Made by a program: the position numbers and the translations under genes. From DATNBT01 sp964579765 (GTDB taxonomy: Bacteria > Acidobacteriota > Vicinamibacteria > Vicinamibacterales > CAVVIG01), in the NCBI GenBank assembly GCA_964579765.1, contig CAZOIK010000187.1:1-23883 (forward strand): DNA of 23,883 bases, written 5' to 3'. The number at the start of each line of letters is the position of its first letter. Positions within the stretch are counted from its first letter, which is position 1. The notes below the pieces were generated by a model. It was not told the DNA's origin, did no database searches, and saw nothing but the letters and a program-made list of their open reading frames with translations. This document shows, one piece after another, positions 1 through 8,430 of the stretch.

Positions 1-942
1 GTTCGGATACGTCCGCATGCTCGCCTCGCGGCACATCATGAACGTGAAGACGCGCGTGAGATCCGCCTGGTAGGCCACGGCGAGCAGCTCGAACATCAGC
101 GACACGTGCGCTTCGAACGAGTCGGGGATCCCGAGCGGCGCGTCGATGACGGTGATCTCCTTGCCGCTCTGTGACTCCGTCCGCTGAATGCGCCGCTCGA
201 TCTCGCGGATGTCGCCCAGGTACTCGTCGAGCCGCGCGCGATCGCCTTTGCCGAGCTGGCGGTTCATCTGCGTGATGTCGCCGGCGAGCGAGTCGAGGAT
301 GCTCCGATCCTCGGCCATGTAGGTGAGGCGCTGCCCGGTGGTGCCTGGCTGGCCGAACAGCCGCTCGAACAGGACGCGCGGGTTGATTTCCATGGGCAGC
401 GGCGTCGTGTCCGACGCCCAGGAAATCGTGTTCATGTAGGCGCAGCTGTATCCGGGGACGCAGCCGCCGACGAAGCCCGTGAAGTCTTCCGTCGCGACCT
501 CGAGCGAGGGAAACGGCGTCGTCTGTCCGATCTTCCTGGCGATGACCTGATCGACGGTCGTGCCGACGCGCACGTCTTCGGCTTCCGTGCGCTTGGCCAC
601 GGCGCCGCTCAGCCAGCCAGCGGAAGCCACCGCGTGGTCGGTCACCGAGTCGCCGCCGGCCCGCATCAGGTTGCTGACGACGACCATCTGATCGCGGAAC
701 GGCTCGAGCGACTTGAGGATCGGCGTGAACTCGAAGCCGCGGCCCTCGGCGGCAGGGGTCCACTGTTCCATGATGGCGCCGTTGGGAATGTAGACGGCGC
801 CGAACCGCTTCGGCGGCGCGGCCGGCGTCTTCGCCGTTGCGGTCGCCGCCGGCACCATCGCGTCAAGAAGCGGAAGCGCGACGGCTGCGCCCATGCCGCG
901 CAGGAACGTTCGTCTCGGCAACGCGGTCTTCTTGATGAACAT
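1..942 (-). CDS. DUF1552 (HXXSHH family) Tat-exported protein, C-terminus cut by window edge
   Basis: Translating the minus strand from the ATG at 942 gives 314 uninterrupted residues to the window edge. It begins MFIKKTALPRRTFLRGMGAA, a twin-arginine (RRTFLRG) signal followed by a hydrophobic stretch, so Tat export is likely. It aligns by eye along its whole length with the complete DUF1552 protein at 11928-13238, sharing for example TTVDQVIA, EVATEDFTG, YMNTI.WAS, EINPRV.FERLFG and YQADLTRV. The sequence stops at TYPN, a few residues before the HxxSHH motif should appear, so about 120 residues are missing. A good Shine-Dalgarno (GAAGGAG, minus strand, 954-960) decides the start. The gene lies 18 bp downstream of the DUF1592 gene and is surely co-transcribed with it. 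DUF1552 proteins are common in Planctomycetes and Acidobacteria and have no established biochemical function. By analogy with the second cassette, an ankyrin-repeat gene may follow off the left edge. Confidence 0.93.
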   Translation of the reverse strand, partial: MFIKKTALPRRTFLRGMGAAVALPLLDAMVPAATATAKTPAAPPKRFGAVYIPNGAIMEQWTPAAEGRGFEFTPILKSLEPFRDQMVVVSNLMRAGGDSVTDHAVASAGWLSGAVAKRTEAEDVRVGTTVDQVIARKIGQTTPFPSLEVATEDFTGFVGGCVPGYSCAYMNTISWASDTTPLPMEINPRVLFERLFGQPGTTGQRLTYMAEDRSILDSLAGDITQMNRQLGKGDRARLDEYLGDIREIERRIQRTESQSGKEITVIDAPLGIPDSFEAHVSLMFELLAVAYQADLTRVFTFMMCREASMRTYPN

Positions 943-960
943 GGGACCCCTAGCTCCTTC

Positions 961-3390
961 TCAATGTGCGGCCGTGCGGGCGACTGTCTCCGCCGGATGT
1001 TCGTCGTGCGGCGGCGCGACTCTCAACCTGAACGGCGTGCTGCGGGCGATGGCGGCGACGAGCGACGAGAACCGGTAGTTGTCCGCCGCCGCCTCGCGCA
1101 CGATGCGCCTGACCGCCGGCATGTCGTCCGCGGTGAGCCCCCGCCCGAGCGCGTACGTCAGCAGCTTCTCCGTGAACGTGCCGACGAAGATCTCCGGGCG
1201 CTTCACGAGCGCCTCGCGCAGCGCGACGACGCCTTCGACGCGCGTGCCGTCGGCGAGCTGCCCCGAGGCGTCGATGGGCGCGCCCCCGTCGCTCGTGCGC
1301 CAGGCGCCGACGGCGTCGAAATTCTCGAGCGCGAAGCCGATCGGATCCATCACTTTGTGACATCCGGCGCAGACCGGGCTCGCGCGATGCTCTTCCATCT
1401 GCTGGCGCATGGTGCGTGGCTGCGCGCCGGCGTCACGATCCTTGAGCGGAGGCACGTTCGGCGGCGGCGGCGCCGGCGGCAGGCCGACGAGGTTCTCGAG
1501 CACCCACTTGCCGCGCACGACCGGCGACGTCCGGTCGGGGTGCGACGTCACCATCAGCACGGCGCCCTTGCCGAGCAGGCCGCGGCGCGCGTCGTCGGTC
1601 AGGTGCACGCGGCGGAACTGCGTGCCGTACACGCCGGGAATGCCGTACAGCTTCGCGACGCGCTCGTTGAGGAACGTGTAGTCGGCGGTCATCAGATCGA
1701 GGACGGACCGGTCCTCGGTGACGATGCTCCGGAAGAAGAGCTCGGCTTCGCGCTCCAGTCCCTGGCGCAGGTTGTCGTCGAAATCCGGGAACTCGCTCGA
1801 GTTGGGCACGATGCTGCGCAGGTTGCGGAGGTGCAGCCACTGGCCGGCGAAGTTCGTCGTGAGCGCGGAGGCTCTGGGATCGGCCAGCATGAGGCGCACC
1901 TGCGCCACCATGCCGGCCCCGGTTGACAGCGTGCCGGCTTGGGCTTCGGCGAGCAGGTGATCGTCGGGAATGCTGCTCCAGAGCCAGAACGACAGCCGCG
2001 ACGCGAGCTCGGATCCGGTCAGCGCGTAGACGTCGCCCGGCTTGAGGTTCGCGGGCTCGTGCTCGCCGCGAAAGACGAATTTCGGGCTGGCGAGGACGCG
2101 CCGAAGCGCCATCTGGATGCCCGCGTCGAACGTGCCCTTGCGCCGGCCGAGATCGTAGAACGTCAGGAGCGGCTGCACGTCGTCTGCGGTGGTGGGCCGC
2201 CGGTAGGCGCGCCGGGCCAGCAGGGACACGATTTTCGTGGCGCAGGCCCGCTCGCTCAGCTCGCGCGACGGACGGCAGACGAAGATCCTCCGGCGGCTCG
2301 GAGTGTCTCCCGGTCCGGTTGGATTGAAGGGGCCCGTGATCGTCAGCGTCTCGATGTGCGGCCGGCCGGTGGCGACGAACGTGTCGATGGAGCTCCGCAG
2401 GAACGGCTGGATGCGTTCGCTCGTGACGCCTGTCTGGCGCAGAAACGTGGCGACGACGTCATGCGGGCCCGCGTGCAGCGGCAGGCTGACGCGCAGGCCC
2501 GCTTCCACGTTTCTGGCGGCCGCGCGATCGCGCGTGCCGCCGCCGATCGTCTTCAGCAGCACGCGCTCGCCGTCGATCGAGATTTCCAGTTGATGCGCCG
2601 ACTCGAGGCCGCGAATCGTGTTCGTGTTGTTGCGGAAGAGCGTCACCTGCATCCGATACTCGCCGTCGAGCGGGAACTGGTGACGCACGGCCAGTCCGCC
2701 GACCGTGCCGAGCGGCAGGCCGTCGATGCGCTGGTCCTGCGACAGATCCTGACGGACGCGGTAGGTGTCCGCGCCCGGCGCGATGGCCGGATCGCCGACG
2801 GCGAGCGCGCTGATCTTGCCGGCGGCCGACAGATACCGCTCCATCAGGACCGGCGAGACGCCGAGCACGTCGGCGATGTTGTCGAACCCGTACGCCGCAT
2901 CGTCGGGTGGCAGCAGGGACGTCGTGTCCACGTCGAGGTCGAGCAGGTCGCGAATCGCGTTGGCGTACTCGGCGCGGTTCAGACGATGGAGCAGCGGACG
3001 TCCCGGGTTGGGCGACACAGCGGCTGCGCGATCGAGCTGCGATTCCAGCCAGCCCTGGAGCTGCGTGTAGGTCGCCTCGTCCGGCCGGCGCGCCGACGCC
3101 GGCGGCATCACGCGCGTCTGCAGCTTTCTGACGACCTTCTCCCAGACCTCCGGCGCGTCGCCCGGGTGCGCGATGTCCATGCGATCGAGCAGCAGCCCGG
3201 CGGTCTTGAGCCGCTCGTTGTGACACGTGACGCAGTACTTCGTGACGATGGCGTGCGCGCCGGCGGCGTCGAGCGCGGCTGGCCGAGCCGACGAGGCGGG
3301 CGTATCGGCGGCGACGCTGCGCGCGGCGGCGCAGACCAGGATGGACAGGCACGACGCGGCGACCGCGTATCGCGCGCTCACGCCGTCCAC
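961..3390 (-). CDS. DUF1592/DUF1588-type exported haem-motif protein (cassette 1)
   Basis: This 809-residue protein has the planctomycete/acidobacterial multidomain layout. A signal peptide covers about residues 1-28. A PSCyt1-like segment follows with C53-V-T-C56-H57. A DUF1587-like block (HRLNRAEYANAIRDLL) lies at about 130-195, and a beta-rich carbohydrate-binding-like region at about 215-360. DUF1595 (about 380-445), DUF1592 (ASRLSFWLWSSIPDD, about 455-585), DUF1588 (about 600-705, ending with C674-A-G-C677-H678) and DUF1585 (about 710-790) complete it. Two CxxCH motifs imply covalent haem at both ends, placing it in the periplasm or on the cell surface. The reaction is unknown; an electron-transfer or oxidative role is inference. 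The start is GTG at 3390, 36 bp below a strong -10 box, with no clear Shine-Dalgarno. A GTG three codons further in is an alternative. It is the first gene of a two-gene or longer operon and a paralogue of 9463-11916. Confidence 0.93.
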   Translation of the reverse strand: MDGVSARYAVAASCLSILVCAAARSVAADTPASSARPAALDAAGAHAIVTKYCVTCHNERLKTAGLLLDRMDIAHPGDAPEVWEKVVRKLQTRVMPPASARRPDEATYTQLQGWLESQLDRAAAVSPNPGRPLLHRLNRAEYANAIRDLLDLDVDTTSLLPPDDAAYGFDNIADVLGVSPVLMERYLSAAGKISALAVGDPAIAPGADTYRVRQDLSQDQRIDGLPLGTVGGLAVRHQFPLDGEYRMQVTLFRNNTNTIRGLESAHQLEISIDGERVLLKTIGGGTRDRAAARNVEAGLRVSLPLHAGPHDVVATFLRQTGVTSERIQPFLRSSIDTFVATGRPHIETLTITGPFNPTGPGDTPSRRRIFVCRPSRELSERACATKIVSLLARRAYRRPTTADDVQPLLTFYDLGRRKGTFDAGIQMALRRVLASPKFVFRGEHEPANLKPGDVYALTGSELASRLSFWLWSSIPDDHLLAEAQAGTLSTGAGMVAQVRLMLADPRASALTTNFAGQWLHLRNLRSIVPNSSEFPDFDDNLRQGLEREAELFFRSIVTEDRSVLDLMTADYTFLNERVAKLYGIPGVYGTQFRRVHLTDDARRGLLGKGAVLMVTSHPDRTSPVVRGKWVLENLVGLPPAPPPPNVPPLKDRDAGAQPRTMRQQMEEHRASPVCAGCHKVMDPIGFALENFDAVGAWRTSDGGAPIDASGQLADGTRVEGVVALREALVKRPEIFVGTFTEKLLTYALGRGLTADDMPAVRRIVREAAADNYRFSSLVAAIARSTPFRLRVAPPHDEHPAETVARTAAH

Positions 3391-3433
3391 CGCCCGCGAC
3401 AGGACATCAGCGCCAGGCCCACAGAGAAATCTA

Positions 3434-3461
3434 ATTATACTAGTTGGCCTTTGGCGTTCAA
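3434..3461 (-). promoter_or_regulatory. sigma70-like promoter for the DUF1592-DUF1552 operon
   Basis: Read on the minus strand, TTGAAC (3456-3461) is followed by a 16-bp spacer and a perfect TATAAT (3434-3439) inside an AT-rich island in otherwise GC-rich DNA. The predicted transcript would start near 3426, about 36 nt before the GTG start codon. This is the best promoter match in the window. Confidence 0.65.
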
Positions 3462-3509
3462 CCGGCCGTCGGCGGAGATGCCGCAGATTCTCTATGAAAT
3501 ACGCGCCAG

Positions 3510-3532
3510 GGCCGGCCGGCGGAGGCCGGCCG
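3510..3532. repeat. GC-rich hairpin repeat, copy 1
   Basis: GGCCGGCC (3510-3517) and GGCCGGCC (3524-3531) form an 8-bp stem with a 6-nt loop. The stretch 3511-3532 (GCCGGCCGGCGG, 2 nt, GCCGGCCG) recurs at 14896-14917 with only the two middle bases changed. No T-run follows, so it is not a classical terminator. It lies between two divergent promoters. A small REP-like element is possible, but GC-rich DNA produces such motifs easily. Confidence 0.45.
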
Positions 3533-3573
3533 AGATGGCAGAACTGACAATGTCAGATGTCAGCTCCCCGAGG

Positions 3574-3602
3574 TTGACTCCTCGTTGGCGCCTTGTTACA
3601 GT
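3574..3602 (+). promoter_or_regulatory. candidate sigma70-like promoter for the tannase-family gene
   Basis: TTGACT (3574-3579), a 17-bp spacer and TACAGT (3597-3602) place a start site near 3608, some 15 nt before the ATG at 3623. Just upstream, CTGACA-a-TGTCAG (3544-3556) is a near-perfect palindrome followed by another TGTCAG-like half site. It could be an operator, though this is weakly supported. Confidence 0.45.
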
Positions 3603-3622
3603 GCGCGGCCTGACGGTCAGCC

Positions 3623-5188
3623 ATGCCTGTTGATTTCCGCCGGACCCTTTCGCTGCTCGTCGCGTGTCTGGCCGTGACGGGGCTCGCCCGCGCGCAGCCT
3701 TCCGACGCCTCGTGCCGGCGCCTGGCGAAGGCGCCGCTGCCGTCCGGCGCCGCGGTCGCCGCCGAACCGGTGGCGGCCGGACGATTCGTCGCGCCGTCCA
3801 CGTCCACGCCCGGCGCGCCGTTTGCCGATCTGAAGTCGTTCTGCCGCGTGACGATGAAGACCAACGGCGTCAGCGGAACGACGGTGACGAGCGAAGTGTG
3901 GCTGCCGATGAGCGGGTGGAATCACGAGTTCCAGCCGGCGGGCAGCAGCTTCTGGGGCGGCTCGATTCCGTACGCGCGCATGCGCGACATCCTCCGGAGC
4001 GGCGCCGCCACCGCCGGATCGAATCTCGGCATCGAGGGCGCGACGGGGCCGAGCTTCGTCGTCGATCACCCGGAGCGGATGGCGAATCTCGGCAACGCGC
4101 CGTTTCACGCGCTGGTGCAGCAGGGCAAGGCGCTCGTCGCGGCGTTCTACGGCGCGCCGCAGGCGCTGACGCTGATGGACGAGTGCGGCGGCGGCGGATC
4201 GCGCGACATCATGGCCGAAGTGCAGCGCTGGCCGGAGGATCTCGACGCGGCCGGCGCGACCGGGTTCACCAACTACGGCACGCATCACGGCATCGCGCAG
4301 ATGTGGATGTACTGGGCCACGCACAAGGACAGCGCCAGCTTCATTCCCGCCGCGAAGTACCCGCTGATTCACCAGGCCGCGCTGGCCGCCTGCGACGCGA
4401 ACGACGGCGTGAAGGACGGCGTCATCGAAGACCCGGCGCATTGCCGCTTCGATCCCGGTGTACTCACGTGTCGCGGCGGCGACGCACCGACCTGTCTCAC
4501 GCCCGCGCAGGTGCAGGCCGTGCGGACGGTCTATCAGACGCCGACGCACGCGCGCACGCACGCGCCCATCTACGCCGGCATGGTGCCGGGCAGCGAGATG
4601 TCGTGGGCGCCGATGACGCTGCAGTCGCATCCGTACCCGTACTCGGAGGCGTTCTATCGGTACGTGATCTTCCGCGATCCGAAGTGGGATTACCGATCGT
4701 GGCGGCCGGATTTCGCCGCGGACGTCGATCGGGCGGATGCGAAAGACACCCTCGTCATCAACGCGACGAACCCGGATCTGGGCCCGTTCGTCAGGCGCGG
4801 CGGCAAGCTGCTGCTGCTCGGCGGGTGGAACGACGATCTGCCGCCCGGCAACAACATCACCTATTACGAGAGCGTCCGCCGCACGCTCGGCGACGCGGCG
4901 ACGCGCGACGCCGTCCGCCTGTTCATGATTCCCGGCATGAACCACTGCCTCGACGTCACGTACGACTCGGCCTACACCGTCCACTTCGACGTGCCGGCCG
5001 CGCTGCGGACGTGGAAGACAGCCGGCACGGCCCCGGCGGACATCGTCGTCACCACGCAGGCGCCCCACGCCGCCGCGCGGCCGAGGAAGGTCTGCGCGTT
5101 CCCGTCCGTGTCGCAGCCTCGCGGCGGCGGCAGCCCCGACGATCCGGGCAGCTTCGTGTGCCGGCCGCCCGGGCCGGCCGCCCGGTAG
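3623..5188 (+). CDS. Exported tannase/feruloyl esterase-family protein with Gly at the catalytic Ser position
   Basis: The 521 residues start with a clear signal peptide (cleavage near ARA-Q, about residue 25). The body matches the tannase/feruloyl esterase family (PF07519 type): the QRWPEDLDAAGATG block, FVRRGGKLLLLGGWNDD, YYESV and GMNHCL. In active relatives the nucleophile lies in a C-S-x-G-G-R motif and forms a CS-D-HC arrangement. Here the acid candidates D404/D405 and H441-C442 are present and Cys188 is kept, but the next residue is Gly189 (ECGGGGSRD, 187-195). The usual serine is therefore missing, and the nearest serine is Ser193. Either the enzyme has a shifted nucleophile or it is a pseudoenzyme. 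The frame is intact, so this is not decay by frameshift. The Shine-Dalgarno is weak. The gene is divergent from the DUF1592 operon and precedes TonB-dependent receptor 1. Family assignment is firm; activity and substrate (a phenolic ester in relatives) are uncertain. Confidence 0.85.
   Translation: MPVDFRRTLSLLVACLAVTGLARAQPSDASCRRLAKAPLPSGAAVAAEPVAAGRFVAPSTSTPGAPFADLKSFCRVTMKTNGVSGTTVTSEVWLPMSGWNHEFQPAGSSFWGGSIPYARMRDILRSGAATAGSNLGIEGATGPSFVVDHPERMANLGNAPFHALVQQGKALVAAFYGAPQALTLMDECGGGGSRDIMAEVQRWPEDLDAAGATGFTNYGTHHGIAQMWMYWATHKDSASFIPAAKYPLIHQAALAACDANDGVKDGVIEDPAHCRFDPGVLTCRGGDAPTCLTPAQVQAVRTVYQTPTHARTHAPIYAGMVPGSEMSWAPMTLQSHPYPYSEAFYRYVIFRDPKWDYRSWRPDFAADVDRADAKDTLVINATNPDLGPFVRRGGKLLLLGGWNDDLPPGNNITYYESVRRTLGDAATRDAVRLFMIPGMNHCLDVTYDSAYTVHFDVPAALRTWKTAGTAPADIVVTTQAPHAAARPRKVCAFPSVSQPRGGGSPDDPGSFVCRPPGPAAR
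5160..5185 (+). repeat. 13-bp tandem duplication at the 3' end of the tannase-family gene
   Basis: GCCGGCCGCCCGG occurs twice back to back (5160-5172 and 5173-5185), directly before the TAG stop. It encodes the end of the proline/alanine-rich tail. It can also fold as a 7-bp stem (GCCGGCC at 5160-5166 with GGCCGGC at 5172-5178). It is probably replication slippage. Confidence 0.6.
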
Positions 5189-5310
5189 CCGTCGCCCGAT
5201 CCAACCGGCTGGAGTCCCGTGGCGCCAACGCCGCGCGACGTCATGGGATAGTAATTTTATTCCATTCAGAACCTCCCTAAGATGGCCGGCGCTTCGCGCA
5301 AAGTGGTGAT

Positions 5311-5326
5311 ATCAGATTGATCTGAT
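5311..5326. promoter_or_regulatory. palindrome upstream of TonB-dependent receptor 1, possible operator
   Basis: ATCAGAT-TG-ATCTGAT has perfect 7-bp arms with a 2-bp centre, in the AT-richer part of the 243-bp gap before the receptor gene. Its size and symmetry suit a dimeric helix-turn-helix regulator. No convincing -35/-10 pair was found next to it, so its role is inferred from shape only. Confidence 0.4.
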
Positions 5327-5387
5327 TCCAGCCCGTTTCCGCAACGGAGCGGGCGTGCGCCGTGGTCGCGCGTCTGAAACAACTGCT

Positions 5388-5435
5388 ATGAGCAGTGTGC
5401 GGTCCGGCCGCCGGTTTCTCAGTGGGGGAGGATGA
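5388..5435 (+). CDS. possible 15-codon leader ORF overlapping the receptor start
   Basis: ATG at 5388 opens a short frame (MSSVRSGRRFLSGGG) whose TGA (5433-5435) overlaps the receptor ATG at 5432 as ATGA. The ATG lies in the 3-nt loop of a small inverted repeat, ACTGCT (5382-5387) and AGCAGT (5391-5396). There is no Shine-Dalgarno before it, so translation is doubtful. If translated, it could couple to the receptor. Confidence 0.2.
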   Translation: MSSVRSGRRFLSGGG

Positions 5436-8428
5436 TGGTGAGCAGTCGTCAGCGGGTGCAGTGGCAGGCGGGCCGGACGCTCGCGTTGGCCGGAGTCGTG
5501 GCTCTCGTCCTCGTTGGAGCCCTTCCAGCGACCGTGTTCGCGCAGAGCCGCATCGCGGGAGTCGTCAAGGACTCGAGCGGCGCGGTGCTCCCCGGAGTGA
5601 CCGTCGAGGCGGCGAGCCCCGTGCTGATCGAGAAGAGCCGGACGGTCGTGACCGACGGCGTCGGCGCGTACGAAATCGTTGACCTGCGCCCCGGCCTCTA
5701 TACGGTGACGTTCACGCTGACGGGTTTCCAGACGGTCAAGCGCGACGGCATCAACCTGCCGGCGCAGTTCACGGCGACCGTCAACGCCGACCTGCGCATC
5801 GGCGAAGTCGCCGAGACGCTGACCGTGACCGGGCAGGCGCCGCTCGTGGACACGCGTGAGGCGTCGCGTTCGCAGACGGTGGGGCAGACGGAGATGCAGA
5901 GTCTGCCGATCCTCAACCGCGATCCCTCGGGGTATATCGCGACGATTCCCGGCGTGACCGGCGTGAACCTCGGCGGCCTTGGCTTCACGCAGAAGGGCAC
6001 GTCGATTCACGGCAGCAACGGCCAGGAAACCTTCACGGCGATCGACGGCTTTTCCACGCAGGAGTCGGCGGCCGTCGGCGGCGGCGGCACGAACTACTAC
6101 ATCACGCAGGCGTTCGTGCAGGAAGTCGCCGTGACGACCGACGCGGGCGACGCCGAGAACCGCATGAGCGGCATCATCTCGAACGTCGTGCCGAAGGAAG
6201 GCGGCAACCGCTTCAGCGGCTACTTCTTCACCGGCGACACGACGTCGGGCGTCGTCGCCAACAACGTGCCGGACGCGCTGAAGGCCAAAGGCTTCAGCCA
6301 GGCCGGGCTCAAGGAAGGCTGGGACGTGACGCCGGCCTGGGGCGGTCCGCTCGTCAAGGACAAGCTCTGGTTCTTCAACTCGTGGCGCTCGTCGGGCATC
6401 GAGCAGTACATCCCGAACCTCTACGTCAACACGACCCCGAAGGGCTGGGCGTACACCCCGGACCTCGCGCGTCCGGCCTACGTGGAGCAGAAAGACAGCA
6501 GCGGCAACATCCGCCTGACGTGGCAGGCGTCGCCGCGGAACAAGATCAGCGCGTTCACCGACTGGCAGCCGCACACCTACTACAACCGCAACTACGGCTC
6601 GCTGACCTCGCTCGAGGCGACGACGTACTCGCCGGCCGAGCCGAACCAGTTCACGACGGCCGGCTGGAAGTCGCCGATCAGCAACCGCATCCTCGTCGAG
6701 GCGGGCGCGTCGTACTACGACACGATCTACACGCCGCAGCGCGATCTCACGGGCACGCACGGCGGCCTGCGCGACACGATGCCGCCGCAGGACACCGTCA
6801 CGGTCGCGAAGCTCGAGCAGTCGATCGGCATGAACTTCGGCGCGCCTAATCCCGGCGCCTCGACCGCCTGGGGCACGAACAAATACCCGCAGACCAACAT
6901 CAAGGGGTCGCTGTCGTACGTCACCGGCACGCACGCGCTGAAGGTCGGGTTCACCGATCTGTGGGGCTACTCCTACATCGACACGAACACGAACGGGCCG
7001 TACTCCGTCACGCTCCTCAACGGCCGTCCCAACTCGCTGCAGGAATGGGAGCAGCCGAACGGGCGCACGTCGAACATCCGATCGGATTTCGGCGCGTACG
7101 TGAAGGACGACTGGACGCGGAACCGGCTGACGCTGAACCTCGGTCTCCGCTTCGACTACTTCGACGCCTACATCCCGCCGCAGACGCTCGAGGCGGGCTA
7201 CTTCGAAGGCTCGCGCCAGTTCGCCGGCATCGACAACGTGATCGACGTCAAGAACTTCTCGCCGAGAATCGGCGCGGCGTACGATCTGTTCGGGAACGGC
7301 AAGACGGCCGTGAAGGTGTTCGTCGGCAAGTTCGTCGCGGGGCTTGGCCTCAACCAGGTCAACCCGTACAACCCGGTGAACACGTCGGTGCTCAACGCGA
7401 GCCGGCAGTGGACCGACGCGAACGGCAACTTCCTGCCCGACTGCGATCTGACCAACCCGCTCAAGAACAGCGAGTGCGGGCAGATCAACAACCTGGCATT
7501 CGGCCAGGCCAACCCGAACGCCACGGTGACCAACCAGGCGCTGACGCACGGCTGGAACGTGCGCGACTACTACTGGAACGAGTCGGTGCAGATCGATCAC
7601 CAGGTGCGAAACGGCTGGTCGGTGAGCGCGGGCTATTTCCGGTCGTCGTTCACCAAGCACCAGGTGACGCACAACACCGCGATTCCCTCGTCGGCCTACG
7701 ATCCGTACTGCATCACGGCGCCGCTCAACGCGGGCCTGCCCGGCGGCGGCGGCTATCAGGAGTGCGGGCTGTACGACGTGCAGCCGGCCTTCTTCGGCAA
7801 GACCTCGAACTACAACACGTTCGCCACGGACTTCGGCTTCCAGCCGACGCAGGTCTTCAACGGCATCGACGTCACCACGAACCTGCGGCTGCCGGGCGCA
7901 ATCATCGTGTCGGGCGGCATGAGCGACGGGCGCACCGAGAACAACAACTGCGGGATCGTGAACTCGCCGCAGGATCTGCTGTTCTGCGATCAGAAGCCGC
8001 CGTTCCAGCCGAACATCCGCGTGCGCGGCAGCTATCCGCTGCCGTGGGGTGGCGTCGATCTCGCGGTCGTGTTCTCGAATCTGCCGGGCGCGCAGGTCAC
8101 GGCGACGTACTCGGCGGCCAACGCGCTGATCGCGCCCTCGCTCGGACGCAATCTCGCCGCCGGCGCGACCGCGCTCGCCAGCGTCCAGCTCATTCAACCG
8201 GGCTCGATGTACGGGCCGCGCCAGGATCAGGTGGACTTCCGCGTCGGCAAGCACTTCAACTTCCGGAAGACGCGGTTCTCGGTGTCGATGGACGTGCAGA
8301 ACCTGTTCAACGAGGCGTCGATCCAGATCTACAACACCACGTACGGCACGACGGGAGCGACCTGGCTGACGCCCACGCAGATTCAGAATCCGCGCTACGC
8401 GCGGTTCAACCTGGAGATGGACTTCTAA
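5432..8428 (+). CDS. TonB-dependent receptor 1, Oar-like with carboxypeptidase regulatory domain
   Basis: This is an outer-membrane receptor of 998 residues. Signal peptide to about residue 38 (TVFAQ-S). A carboxypeptidase-regulatory (beta-sandwich) domain spans about 39-125 (IAGVVKDSSGAVLPGVTVEA). A candidate TonB-box-like segment ETLTVTG is at 128-134. The plug covers about 140-250 (SIHGSNGQETFTAIDGFSTQ, VPKEGGNRFSGYFF), and a long beta-barrel ends in a terminal Phe (EMDF), typical of BAM substrates. Such receptors import large or scarce organic ligands using TonB energy; the ligand here is unknown. A strong Shine-Dalgarno (GGGGGAGG, 5424-5431) touches the first ATG, so ATG 5435 or GTG 5438 (spacers of 3 and 6 nt) may be the true start. 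It appears monocistronic, between the tannase-family gene and the SnoaL operon. It is a paralogue of 15150-18161, with shared blocks such as LPGGGGY..GLYD..PAFFG. Confidence 0.93.
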   Translation: MMVSSRQRVQWQAGRTLALAGVVALVLVGALPATVFAQSRIAGVVKDSSGAVLPGVTVEAASPVLIEKSRTVVTDGVGAYEIVDLRPGLYTVTFTLTGFQTVKRDGINLPAQFTATVNADLRIGEVAETLTVTGQAPLVDTREASRSQTVGQTEMQSLPILNRDPSGYIATIPGVTGVNLGGLGFTQKGTSIHGSNGQETFTAIDGFSTQESAAVGGGGTNYYITQAFVQEVAVTTDAGDAENRMSGIISNVVPKEGGNRFSGYFFTGDTTSGVVANNVPDALKAKGFSQAGLKEGWDVTPAWGGPLVKDKLWFFNSWRSSGIEQYIPNLYVNTTPKGWAYTPDLARPAYVEQKDSSGNIRLTWQASPRNKISAFTDWQPHTYYNRNYGSLTSLEATTYSPAEPNQFTTAGWKSPISNRILVEAGASYYDTIYTPQRDLTGTHGGLRDTMPPQDTVTVAKLEQSIGMNFGAPNPGASTAWGTNKYPQTNIKGSLSYVTGTHALKVGFTDLWGYSYIDTNTNGPYSVTLLNGRPNSLQEWEQPNGRTSNIRSDFGAYVKDDWTRNRLTLNLGLRFDYFDAYIPPQTLEAGYFEGSRQFAGIDNVIDVKNFSPRIGAAYDLFGNGKTAVKVFVGKFVAGLGLNQVNPYNPVNTSVLNASRQWTDANGNFLPDCDLTNPLKNSECGQINNLAFGQANPNATVTNQALTHGWNVRDYYWNESVQIDHQVRNGWSVSAGYFRSSFTKHQVTHNTAIPSSAYDPYCITAPLNAGLPGGGGYQECGLYDVQPAFFGKTSNYNTFATDFGFQPTQVFNGIDVTTNLRLPGAIIVSGGMSDGRTENNNCGIVNSPQDLLFCDQKPPFQPNIRVRGSYPLPWGGVDLAVVFSNLPGAQVTATYSAANALIAPSLGRNLAAGATALASVQLIQPGSMYGPRQDQVDFRVGKHFNFRKTRFSVSMDVQNLFNEASIQIYNTTYGTTGATWLTPTQIQNPRYARFNLEMDF

Positions 8429-8430
8429 TT

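Noticed and set aside
1939..3633. 564-codon open frame on the plus strand opposite the cassette 1 DUF1592 gene
   Set aside because: Composition is typical of an antisense shadow, and it would run through the promoter region and into the tannase-family gene.
3623..5188. Sequence error or frameshift as the cause of the missing serine in the tannase-family protein
   Set aside because: The reading frame and family motifs are continuous on both sides of residues 187-195, and no shift by one or two bases restores a C-S-x-G-G-R motif.
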